13,663 bases of DNA. Origin: an uncultured cyanobacterium (GTDB taxonomy: Bacteria > Cyanobacteriota > Cyanobacteriia > Cyanobacteriales > Chroococcidiopsidaceae). The stretch covers positions 1 through 13,663 of the forward strand of contig CAMIFA010000139.1 of NCBI GenBank assembly GCA_946221495.1, given 5' to 3'. The notes under the pieces are model-generated. The model was not told the origin of the DNA. It was given only the letters and a program-made list of their open reading frames with translations, and ran no database searches. How positions within the stretch are numbered: the stretch's first letter is position 1; each line of letters begins with the position of its first letter. Both the position numbers and the translations under genes were made by a program. Shown piece after piece: positions 5,590-12,014 of this stretch.

Positions 5590-7032
5590 TTAATGCCCTT
5601 TAGTAATCGCTTGTTGTAATCGCGGCTTATCTAAATCTCGCTGATGCAGAATTAACCAAGATTGCATTAAATCAGGACCGTGCATATCTCCCATTAATGC
5701 CGCCCGCAGCGATCGCATTACCAAGCCTTTTTTGACGTTCTGCTCTTTAATTACCTGTTTGATGGTGTCCTGGATACTAGCTTCTGTTAGTTCTTGGTTA
5801 TCTAAAGCTGTGAGAACGCCCTGAAGAATATCTGCTACTCCTGGTTGCTGGATCTGAGTAGCTGCATCCTCGCTGTACTCCAGTGACTTTGTAAAATACA
5901 GCCTCGTCATTTCAACTGCATCTGTAAGCCTAGTTAAACTTGCGCCAATTAAACTTGCTAATTGTTCTAACCAAACGCGATCGCCTACAGGGTCAAATTG
6001 GTATCCAGCTGCTTGCCAGTAAGGAATTAGCATATCAGTTAATTGTGCAGCTGTCATATTGTGCAGATACTGAGAGTTTAGCCAATCCAACTTTGCCCAG
6101 TCGAACTTTGCCCCAGCTTTATTAACTCGCTCAAAGCTAAATTGCTCTGCTGCTGTTTGCAGTGTAAATATTTCCTGAGTTGAGTCCGGCGGTGACCAAC
6201 CCAGCAAAGTCATGTAATTAACTAGCGCTTCAGCGACAAAGCCCATTTCTTTGAAGTCAGAAATCGATGTTACTCCATCTCTTTTAGAAAGCTTGCGCCC
6301 TTCCATATTTAAAATCAAAGGCGTGTGGGCAAATAATGGTGCTGTTTCCCCAAAAGCTTCATAAAGTAAAATTTGCTTGGCAGTATTGGCAATGTGGTCT
6401 TCTCCCCTAATGACATGAGTAATTTTCATTTCAATGTCATCAACCACCACAGCGAAATTATAAAGCGGCTGACCAATACCATTCGTTGCCGCACGCGCAA
6501 TCACCATATCGCCGCCTAAGTCACTACCGCGCCAGCTCATTCCACCCCTAACCATGTCATTCCAGACAATTTCGCGCCCGTCTTCAATTTTGAAGCGCAC
6601 TACAGGGTTACGACCTTCAGCTACAAAAGCGGCTTGTTGCTCTGGCGTAAGATTCCGGTGGCGATTATCATAGCGGGGAGCCTCACCTCTAGCTTTTTGG
6701 GCGACTCGCATTTCTTCTAGTTCTGCTTCTGTAGAGTAGCAGTAGTAAGCTAATCCTCGATCTAGTAAAGTTTGAACTGCTTGGCGGTATGTATCTAGGC
6801 GCTTTGATTGAAAAATTGGTTCTTCATCCCAGTTCAACCCTAGCCAACTTAAACCATCAAGAATATTTTGCGTGTATTCGGGGCGCGATCGCTCTGTATC
6901 TGTATCTTCAATCCGCAAGATAAACTGCCCACCTTGATGACGAGCAAACAACCAATTAAACACAGCCGTTCTAGCTGTACCTATGTGTAAGTTACCAGTA
7001 GGGCTAGGGGCAATCCGAACTCTGACAGTCAT
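5590..7032 (-). CDS. gltX: Glutamyl-tRNA synthetase
   Basis: Class I aminoacyl-tRNA synthetase that charges tRNA with glutamate in the cytoplasm. In cyanobacteria the enzyme normally also charges tRNA-Gln, which is then amidated by GatCAB; that is family knowledge. The 480 residues match the bacterial length. The ATP-binding motifs are present: HIG in APSPTGNLHIGTART (residues 8-22) and the KMSKS equivalent KLSKR at 247-251. The catalytic Rossmann fold fills the first half. A helical anticodon-binding region follows, with LRAALMGDMHGPDL near 442-455. The cysteine-rich zinc site of the E. coli enzyme is not present. No strong ribosome site precedes the ATG, but the MTVRVRIAPSPTG start is the standard one. 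It is probably its own transcription unit, 117 bp below the coiled-coil gene. Confidence 0.97.
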   Translation of the reverse strand: MTVRVRIAPSPTGNLHIGTARTAVFNWLFARHQGGQFILRIEDTDTERSRPEYTQNILDGLSWLGLNWDEEPIFQSKRLDTYRQAVQTLLDRGLAYYCYSTEAELEEMRVAQKARGEAPRYDNRHRNLTPEQQAAFVAEGRNPVVRFKIEDGREIVWNDMVRGGMSWRGSDLGGDMVIARAATNGIGQPLYNFAVVVDDIEMKITHVIRGEDHIANTAKQILLYEAFGETAPLFAHTPLILNMEGRKLSKRDGVTSISDFKEMGFVAEALVNYMTLLGWSPPDSTQEIFTLQTAAEQFSFERVNKAGAKFDWAKLDWLNSQYLHNMTAAQLTDMLIPYWQAAGYQFDPVGDRVWLEQLASLIGASLTRLTDAVEMTRLYFTKSLEYSEDAATQIQQPGVADILQGVLTALDNQELTEASIQDTIKQVIKEQNVKKGLVMRSLRAALMGDMHGPDLMQSWLILHQRDLDKPRLQQAITKGH

Positions 7033-7149
7033 ATCAATTTTAGATTTTATGTTTGGCTTGGACTTGTGAACAATATCTAACTTAAAGCCAATCCACAGTT
7101 ATTTTACAGGAACCCAACTCGTACCTTGATGACATCAAAGTTTATCAGG

Positions 7150-7437
7150 CTATTCTTCTTGTCCAAACAGGTGATCGAGTATGCGTCTATTCTCTGTTTG
7201 CAGTCCCCTTATTTCATTTTGCAGGTCTCTAATTTCAGTTTGCAGTTCTCTAATTTCAACTTTGATATCTCTAATCTCAACTTTGATATCTCTAATCTCC
7301 TCAAGCATCGTCAATCCGCGTTCTTGTTGCCCAGTAACTATTCCGACTAAGATATCTACATTCCTAGTGTTTGACTCCACAGCAGTAGCAAGTTGATCGA
7401 GGCGATCGTCCGTCCAACGCTGTGTAGGATTTGTCAT
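7150..7437 (-). CDS. Small coiled-coil protein with heptad repeats
   Basis: A 95-residue protein of unknown function. The N-terminal third (MTNPTQRWTDDRLDQLATAVESNTRNV) resembles the start of small cyanobacterial proteins that read WTDxRLDxLA. The rest is a long amphipathic helix, roughly residues 44-90, of successive 7-residue units: IRDIKVE twice, then IRELQTE, IRDLQNE and IRGLQTE. Isoleucine and the following hydrophobic residue fall in heptad a/d positions, so it should form a parallel coiled-coil oligomer. The DNA shows the same units as 21-bp tandem repeats. No signal peptide or membrane span is present. A G-rich stretch (GGGGGTTGAG) lies just before the ATG. It is charged and soluble; a scaffold or partner-binding role is only a guess. 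Confidence 0.75.
   Translation of the reverse strand: MTNPTQRWTDDRLDQLATAVESNTRNVDILVGIVTGQQERGLTMLEEIRDIKVEIRDIKVEIRELQTEIRDLQNEIRGLQTENRRILDHLFGQEE
7206..7310. repeat. 21-bp tandem repeat inside the coiled-coil gene
   Basis: Five consecutive 21-bp units start at 7206, 7227, 7248, 7269 and 7290, most beginning CTCTAAT(T/C)TC on the plus strand. The units at 7248 and 7269 differ at only one position. The outermost units have diverged. Since 21 bp is seven codons, each unit adds one heptad without changing frame. This is recent internal duplication within a gene and not a CRISPR array. Confidence 0.85.
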
Positions 7438-7573
7438 TGCTCAACCCCCACTTGGTGCATAGCCTGCTTTTTAATTCTCTCGTAGTCTCAGAAAAAAATA
7501 TTAGACTGTTAGGCTGGAGATTTTGGTCTTTTAAACAGCCTATCTACATCTTATTTACTAGAAGCGTTCTAGA

Positions 7574-7610
7574 TAAAGAGTATAATTTTACCTAAAAGCA
7601 TTACTCTTTA
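7574..7610 (-). terminator. Possible tRNA-Asp 3' hairpin
   Basis: TAAAGAGTA (7574-7582) and TACTCTTTA (7602-7610) form a perfect 9-bp stem with a 19-nt loop, starting 19 nt past the tRNA end. A second perfect palindrome, CTAGAA-GCG-TTCTAG (7558-7572), follows directly, and a third stem (AGGCTG 7511-7516 with CAGCCT 7536-7541) comes later. The stems are AT-rich and no adjacent U-run is seen. Termination of the tRNA transcript is plausible, not shown. Confidence 0.35.
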
Positions 7611-7628
7611 TATTTGGGGTGCATTTAA

Positions 7629-7702
7629 CGGGACTGACGGGGCTCGAACCCGCAACTTCCGCCGTGACAGGGCGGTGCTCTAACCAATTGAACTACAGTC
7701 CC
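7629..7702 (-). tRNA. trnD: tRNA-Asp (GUC)
   Basis: On the minus strand a full cloverleaf is readable. The acceptor stem is GGGACTG/CAGTCCC and the D-arm is GTTCAATTGGTTAGAGC. The anticodon stem CCGCC/GGCGG encloses the loop CTGTCAC, giving anticodon GTC. The T-arm is GCGGG-TTCGAAC-CCCGT. The discriminator base after the acceptor stem is G, as in tRNA-Asp generally. No CCA is encoded. At 74 nt without CCA it has normal length. It stands alone, with its own promoter at 7721-7748. Confidence 0.97.
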
Positions 7703-7720
7703 TTATTCAGACAAGTATCT

Positions 7721-7748
7721 ATGTTAGCATCTTCTCAACTTTTGTCAA
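7721..7748 (-). promoter_or_regulatory. Promoter of tRNA-Asp
   Basis: On the minus strand a perfect -35 TTGACA (7748 down to 7743) is followed after 16 nt by TAACAT (7726 down to 7721), a 4-of-6 match to TATAAT. Transcription would begin about 10 nt before the mature tRNA 5' end at 7702. This is the typical layout for a sigma-70-type tRNA promoter. Confidence 0.6.
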
Positions 7749-7841
7749 ATCTTTCAATTCACTTAGGGTTTTGATAATTCAGTCTAAGCTTGCCTGCAAA
7801 GGATTTGGCAGTTTGATTGTGTTCTGCATTACGGAAAAAAT

Positions 7842-7876
7842 TATAAAACCTCTGTCCAAAGGACAGAGGTTTTATA
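7842..7876. terminator. Perfect 16-bp hairpin, possible bidirectional terminator
   Basis: TATAAAACCTCTGTCC (7842-7857), the loop AAA and its exact complement (7861-7876) form an unusually strong and symmetric stem-loop. On the minus strand the tail runs TTTTATAATTTTTT, good for intrinsic termination. On the plus strand the tail is TTTTATATATG. No gene ends nearby on the plus strand. On the minus strand it could stop read-through reaching the tRNA promoter. Alternatively it is another dispersed palindrome. Confidence 0.5.
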
Positions 7877-7935
7877 TATGTGTTTATTTAATGTTTAACT
7901 TATGTCTATCTCGTATTTTGTTGCTCGTGCCAAAA

Positions 7936-7990
7936 GTCATCGGTACACCGCCTTTTAAAGGCGGTGCCTGCGATGACTGCCCTCCGCAGT
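7936..7990 (-). repeat. 55-nt structured repeat element, copy 1
   Basis: Read on the minus strand from 7990 to 7936, this folds into a small hairpin (ACTGC-GGAGG-GCAGT, 7990-7976). An overlapping two-tier stem follows: outer GTCATCG (7977-7971) with CGATGAC (7942-7936), and inner CACCGCC with GGCGGTG (7966-7960 with 7952-7946). It matches copy 2 (9050-9104) at 42 of 55 positions with no gaps. All stem differences are compensated. The two hairpins share 2 nt, so they may be alternatives. Copy 1 lies upstream of the PAS gene, in the opposite orientation. Confidence 0.8.
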
Positions 7991-8065
7991 TCAGAAGCAA
8001 ATTTAAAAATTCTTTTGGTTTGCTAGGTCTAACCAGTACAAAAATACTTCGCTGGAAAAACAGCT

Positions 8066-9046
8066 ATGGAAATGAGAATGAGTAAATTTTGCGATGAGAT
8101 CAAAACTGCGCGTCAGCACTCTAGCGCTTTGTATTTTCAGGCTCGAAAATTGTTTGTGCAGCAACAAGAGCTACTAGTAGAATTTTTCGAGGTTCTTGAT
8201 GATGCTTTGGCAAAATTGCAAGTAGCGGAAAAAGAGTTATGCCAACAGAACGAGGAAATTGCTAACGTTTGTGAGGCGGTAGAAATAGAACGCCAGCGCT
8301 ACCAGAGTTTATTGGAATTCGCTCCAGAAGCATACTTGGTAACTGATAAGACAGGAATAATTCGGGAGGCTAACCGCACTGCTGCTACAGTGTTTAATAT
8401 CCCACAGCGATTCTTGACGGGTAAACCACTGATCATGCTCGTTGTTCAGGAACAGCGACGGATTTTTCTGAGTAAACTGAACAAGCTAGATAAGCAAAAT
8501 TGGGAACAAAAGTGGAAGATACGTCTACAGCCGCGTGGTGGTGAAGTTTTTGAGGCGATCGCGCAGATAACTAATATTAGTAACCAAGATCATCAGTTAG
8601 TTAATGTTGGCTGGGTAATACGTCCTCTGAGTAATCAGCAATTAACATCATTAGAGTTATTTAAAGATGCTGTGCAGCAAGCCAACGAATCAATTGTGAT
8701 TACATCAGCGCAACTGGACAAACCAGGTCCCACAATTGTATTTGTTAACCCAGCTTTTACAAAAATGACAGGTTATACATTACAGGAAATTATTGGTAAA
8801 ACACCGCGAATTCTCCAAGGAGCTAAAACAGATCGCTCATTTTTAGAACGCTTGCATCATAACTTATCGCAGGGACAAAGCTTTCAGGGTGAGACAATAA
8901 ATTACCACAAGGATGGTACTGAATATCAGGTAGAAATGTCTTGTTCTCCAATTTGGAATGAAGCCGGAGAAATTACGCACTATGTCTCTATCCAACGCGA
9001 TCTCACGCTTAAACAAGACATGGATGCAGCACTGTGTTTTAATTAA
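8066..9046 (+). CDS. PAS-PAS sensor protein without output domain
   Basis: A 326-residue soluble sensor. Residues about 28-80 form a glutamine- and glutamate-rich coil (ALAKLQVAEKELCQQNEEIANVCEAVEIERQRYQ). PAS domain 1 follows (about 80-188, FAPEAYLVTDKTGIIREANRTAATVFNI), then PAS/PAC domain 2 (about 198-315, NPAFTKMTGYTLQEIIGKTPRILQG...GEITHYVSIQRDLT). Domain 2 resembles LOV domains, but the flavin-binding cysteine of GxNCRFLQ is Pro247 here, so it is not a LOV photoreceptor. Homologues normally continue past RDLT...AAL into more PAS units, a kinase or a phosphatase; this one ends at AALCFN. The stop is 3 bp from repeat copy 2, suggesting 3' truncation. The start may instead be the ATG at 8078 (MSKFCDEIK), which looks more like the family. 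Confidence 0.82.
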   Translation: MEMRMSKFCDEIKTARQHSSALYFQARKLFVQQQELLVEFFEVLDDALAKLQVAEKELCQQNEEIANVCEAVEIERQRYQSLLEFAPEAYLVTDKTGIIREANRTAATVFNIPQRFLTGKPLIMLVVQEQRRIFLSKLNKLDKQNWEQKWKIRLQPRGGEVFEAIAQITNISNQDHQLVNVGWVIRPLSNQQLTSLELFKDAVQQANESIVITSAQLDKPGPTIVFVNPAFTKMTGYTLQEIIGKTPRILQGAKTDRSFLERLHHNLSQGQSFQGETINYHKDGTEYQVEMSCSPIWNEAGEITHYVSIQRDLTLKQDMDAALCFN

Positions 9047-9049
9047 ATG

Positions 9050-9104
9050 ACCGCGGAATGCGGTGAACGCAGGCTCCGCCGTGCAAAGGCGGAGTACCGT
9101 TCAC
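9050..9104 (+). repeat. 55-nt structured repeat element, copy 2
   Basis: On the plus strand this has hairpin ACCGC-GGAAT-GCGGT (9050-9064). The outer stem is GTGAACG (9063-9069) with CGTTCAC (9098-9104), and the inner stem is CTCCGCC (9074-9080) with GGCGGAG (9088-9094) around the loop GTGCAAA. The bulge CAGG (9070-9073) and TAC (9095-9097) are identical in copy 1. It starts 3 bp after the PAS stop codon and ends 9 bp before the stop of the convergent nuclease gene. No U-run follows, so it does not look like an ordinary terminator. Confidence 0.8.
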
Positions 9105-9113
9105 TTCCAACAT

Positions 9114-10562
9114 CTAGGATTGGGTAAAGCTTACTAGCCAATCTTTAAGGTGACGGGTGGCGCGGCAGTCATCTTCGTTGTAGCGTTGAATAAGATCGAG
9201 GAAAGTGCGATCGCCAGTTTCTAGCCATTGGTCATACCAATAAATACTCTGGGAACCATTAGCTTGCGGATCACGCCACTCAAAGTTTAACCAACGAGCA
9301 ATTGATTTTAGAGCGTAACTTTCTACTGGCAGCGCTACTGTTTGCGTTACTTGCTCATACACATCTACAAAGCGTTCTAGAAGCGGTCGCACTGTTTCGC
9401 GTGGTGTATGATATAGCTTTGCTAATCTTTTGACTGTATCAACTTCGTAAGCACAAAAATGGAAAATTGGCGCACTTGGATATTGCCAAACTAAATCAAG
9501 AAACTGCTGCCAAATCAATTCTTCGTCTTGTGGTTGTTCTGCCATTAAAGAATAAAATGTTTCTGTTTTAGTGCTGCGATCAACAACTAAAACACCGAGC
9601 ATATAATCCAACTTTAAATCTGGTTCTGCTTCAATATCAAAATAAAGTTCAATAGCAGAAGTTGGTATAGGTATTGTTAATTGCTTGTGGATGTTGTCAG
9701 CCGCCTCAAGCATAATTGGGCGATTTTCAACCGTAGACTGTGCCTGTAATATTAGTTTTTCAGCTACTGCACCATCAAATCCTTCTAAAATTTCTAGTTC
9801 AGCTATGCTGGTTTTGGCAAGAGATTCTACAGTTATTATTTCCTGCTCTTGCAACTGGATGTAGCGCTTGGGCGTAACTCCTGGTAACAGTGACAAGTGT
9901 TGTACAGATTTAGCAATTGTATAACAACTAGTAAACCACCGACAAAGACTGCATCGCTGACGGCTAATAAATACCTCTGGGGCTTGTGGCAATGCTAAAG
10001 TTTTAATACATTCCTCTAAAGAGAATTGCATCTGTGGCAGGAATTTAGCCACATCCACTGCATAAGCTTCTTTACGGCGTAACAGCAGCCAAGCTATCTC
10101 TGGTTGAGCTTGCTGCACAGTCGCCAACACAAAGGTGTGAAATGCTGCAATAATTTGATATTCCAGCTTGGGACGTTTTCCTAGTTCAATTTGAGCCGGA
10201 ACATAAACCCAATCTCCAAAGTACGATTGTCCTGGCTGTTTAAACAGGAAATCTGGGCAACTTAGCAGAGTAACTTCATCAGAGTAAGTTATTAAAAGCA
10301 CTCCTTTGTAAATGCATTCAGCGCCCTGCTGCATTAATTCTAGAGTAGCTTTTGCACCCGCATCCCAGTCACCTTGGGGATAATGCGGTTGCTGATAAGT
10401 ATACGCTGCTAAAACTCTGTTTTGATGAAATAACTTATCTTGCCGCAGTTTTAGCAGCACGTCACTAGGAGTATCTCGCAAACTGCGATCGCCATGAGTA
10501 TCTAAAAAAGTCCGTCGCTTACAGCGTTGATATTGCAGCAGCAGTTGAGCAGTCAGTAGCAT
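9114..10562 (-). CDS. TM0106-type RecB-like nuclease with RNase H-like exonuclease domain
   Basis: Putative DNA- or RNA-processing nuclease, 482 residues with two modules. The N-terminal half looks like a RecB/Cas4-type domain. Cys14 plus Cys204, Cys207 and Cys213 (CSLCRWFTSC) form the usual 4Fe-4S set, with PDFLF (Asp104) and a YQIIAAF motif (135-141). The expected Asp/Glu-x-Lys pair is not obvious, so catalysis by this half is uncertain. Residues about 222-280 resemble helix-hairpin-helix DNA binding (LLPGV, LEGFDGAVAEKL). The C-terminal half has DEDD-exonuclease residues: FDIEAE (Asp309, Glu311), the AYEVD segment (371-375) and YNEDDCRAT (461-469). The family is conserved in cyanobacteria but its role is unknown; no cas genes are nearby. 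Divergent from the lyase gene at 10734. Confidence 0.85.
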   Translation of the reverse strand: MLLTAQLLLQYQRCKRRTFLDTHGDRSLRDTPSDVLLKLRQDKLFHQNRVLAAYTYQQPHYPQGDWDAGAKATLELMQQGAECIYKGVLLITYSDEVTLLSCPDFLFKQPGQSYFGDWVYVPAQIELGKRPKLEYQIIAAFHTFVLATVQQAQPEIAWLLLRRKEAYAVDVAKFLPQMQFSLEECIKTLALPQAPEVFISRQRCSLCRWFTSCYTIAKSVQHLSLLPGVTPKRYIQLQEQEIITVESLAKTSIAELEILEGFDGAVAEKLILQAQSTVENRPIMLEAADNIHKQLTIPIPTSAIELYFDIEAEPDLKLDYMLGVLVVDRSTKTETFYSLMAEQPQDEELIWQQFLDLVWQYPSAPIFHFCAYEVDTVKRLAKLYHTPRETVRPLLERFVDVYEQVTQTVALPVESYALKSIARWLNFEWRDPQANGSQSIYWYDQWLETGDRTFLDLIQRYNEDDCRATRHLKDWLVSFTQS

Positions 10563-10733
10563 GACTCTACCCTAGCAATAATTTAGAGAGAAGCGCCATG
10601 ATTATGAGTTTAGCAATTGGATTTATTACTATAGAAGCCGCGCACGTTTCTTTACTATGCACAGTAATTCATACCTGAGCGCAAGTTTTACAGCAGAATG
10701 ATACTGTTAGCGCATTCATTGTATTCCTCTTTT
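10563..10733. promoter_or_regulatory. Divergent intergenic region
   Basis: This 171-bp space separates the minus-strand nuclease from the plus-strand lyase and must hold both promoters. Several TA-rich hexamers occur (for example TACTAT and TATAGA near 10626-10636), but no convincing -35/-10 pair with normal spacing. No operator dyad, riboswitch or terminator was recognised. Confidence 0.4.
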
Positions 10734-11948
10734 ATGACTAGTATTTCTCCAGCACTAACCCAACAGCAACATCGACAGCAATTTCCAGCCTTAGCAAATA
10801 AGACTTATTTTAACTATGGCGGTCAAGGTCCGATGCCTTCATCGGCGATCGCAGCAACTATTAGCGCTCAAGAATATATGCAGCTGCATGGTCCCTTCTC
10901 AACTGAAGTGAATGCCTGGATTGCTCAAGAGGTTGAGGAAACAAGACGCGCGATCGCTTCAGAACTAAACGCCCCACCCCAAACAATTACTTTAACTGAA
11001 GATGTCACGGTTGGCTGCAATATTGCTATGTGGGGCATCGACTGGCAAAGCAGCGATCATCTGCTACTGTCTGACTGCGAACATCCTGGCATTGTCGCCA
11101 CAGCAAGAGAAATTAGTCGCAGATTTGGTGTAGAAGTATCCACCTGTCCCTTAATGGCAACTCTAAATAACGGCGATCCCGTTGATGTAATTGCCCAGCA
11201 CCTACGCCCTAATACTCGCTTAGTGGTAATAAGTCATATTCTTTGGAATACTGGTCAAGTTTTGCCTTTAGCTGAGATTGTGGAAGTATGCAGGCAATAC
11301 AATGATTCTACACCAGTAAGAATTTTAGTAGATGCTGCTCAGTCTGTTGGTTTATTGCCTCTAAACTTGACTCAATTAGGAGCAGACTTTTATGCTTTTA
11401 CGGGGCATAAGTGGTGGTGTGGTCCGCCTGGGGTGGGTGGTTTGTATGTGCGTCCAGAAGCACGAGAAAGCTTACAGCCAACGTTTATAGGTTGGCGGAG
11501 CATTGTTACTGATGCTGAAGGTAAGCCGGGAAATTGGCAACCGGATGGACGACGCTATGAAGTTGCAACTTCAGCCTTTGGGCAGTATGCAGGGTTACAG
11601 GCGGCGATCGCCACTCATCAGCAATGGGGAACCTCTGAGGAACGTTATCAGCAAATTTGCCAGTTAAGTCAGTACCTATGGCAACGCTTAAATCGATTAT
11701 CCCAAATCAGTTGTCTGCGAATTGCTCCACCGCAAGCCGGACTTGTCTCTTTTAAATTAACTAATAATCAGCCACAAGCCAGCCGCCAACTCGTGCAATT
11801 TTTAGAGCAACAGGACGTGCTGACTCGGACAATTCTTGATCCAGATTGTGTTAGAGCCTGTGTTCATTACTTCACTCTAGAGTCTGAGATAGATCAGTTA
11901 GTAGAGGAAATCCAAAAGTTTTGTCAGTTTGAGGCAAGCGAGAAGTAA
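10734..11948 (+). CDS. L-cysteine/cystine C-S lyase, C-DES-type (PLP, class V aminotransferase fold)
   Basis: Pyridoxal-phosphate enzyme closely resembling Synechocystis C-DES, which splits cystine to cysteine persulfide, pyruvate and ammonia and can supply sulfur for iron-sulfur clusters. Residue numbers use the ATG at 10734 (404 residues). Shared blocks are FPALANKTYFNYGGQGPMP, DCEHPGI (His117 stacking on PLP), SHILWNTGQVLPL, VDAAQS (Asp200), TGHKWWCGPPGVGGLY (Schiff-base Lys226), EVATSAFGQYAGL and LTRTILDPDCVRAC (Arg365, Arg374). These correspond in order to His114, Asp197, Lys223 and two substrate arginines of C-DES as I recall them. An in-frame ATG at 10698 would add 12 residues lacking family similarity, so I prefer 10734. 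Related SufS/IscS desulfurases have a different C-terminal part. The next gene is 66 bp downstream. Confidence 0.9.
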   Translation: MTSISPALTQQQHRQQFPALANKTYFNYGGQGPMPSSAIAATISAQEYMQLHGPFSTEVNAWIAQEVEETRRAIASELNAPPQTITLTEDVTVGCNIAMWGIDWQSSDHLLLSDCEHPGIVATAREISRRFGVEVSTCPLMATLNNGDPVDVIAQHLRPNTRLVVISHILWNTGQVLPLAEIVEVCRQYNDSTPVRILVDAAQSVGLLPLNLTQLGADFYAFTGHKWWCGPPGVGGLYVRPEARESLQPTFIGWRSIVTDAEGKPGNWQPDGRRYEVATSAFGQYAGLQAAIATHQQWGTSEERYQQICQLSQYLWQRLNRLSQISCLRIAPPQAGLVSFKLTNNQPQASRQLVQFLEQQDVLTRTILDPDCVRACVHYFTLESEIDQLVEEIQKFCQFEASEK

Positions 11949-12014
11949 GAGGCGAGAGGTTATTAAACTTATCTTTACTTGCTTCCCTTACTATAAAAAG
12001 CTGCTTCCTAAACT

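Larger units (their letters stand above)
7703..8065. other. Gene-free stretch between tRNA-Asp and the PAS gene
   Basis: This 363-bp interval contains the tRNA promoter (7721-7748), a perfect 16-bp hairpin (7842-7876) and one copy of a 55-nt structured repeat (7936-7990). A 104-codon frame (7771-8085) crosses all the hairpins. It has no recognisable protein character and overlaps the start of the PAS gene, so I do not call it. No clear promoter for the PAS gene was found in 7991-8065. Confidence 0.6.

Noticed and set aside
7206..7310. Short tandem repeats that might suggest a CRISPR array
   Set aside because: The 21-bp units are contiguous with no spacers and lie in frame inside a coding sequence.
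7771..8085. 104-codon open frame on the plus strand before the PAS gene
   Set aside because: It crosses a 16-bp perfect hairpin and the 55-nt repeat, has no domain-like sequence, and overlaps the start of the PAS gene.
8660..9010. LOV blue-light photoreceptor domain
   Set aside because: The position of the flavin-reactive cysteine is Pro247, so the photocycle chemistry is not possible.
9050..9104. Shared intrinsic terminator for the converging PAS and nuclease genes
   Set aside because: The fold lacks a U-run on both strands, and a second copy lies where no gene ends; a structured repeat explains both better.
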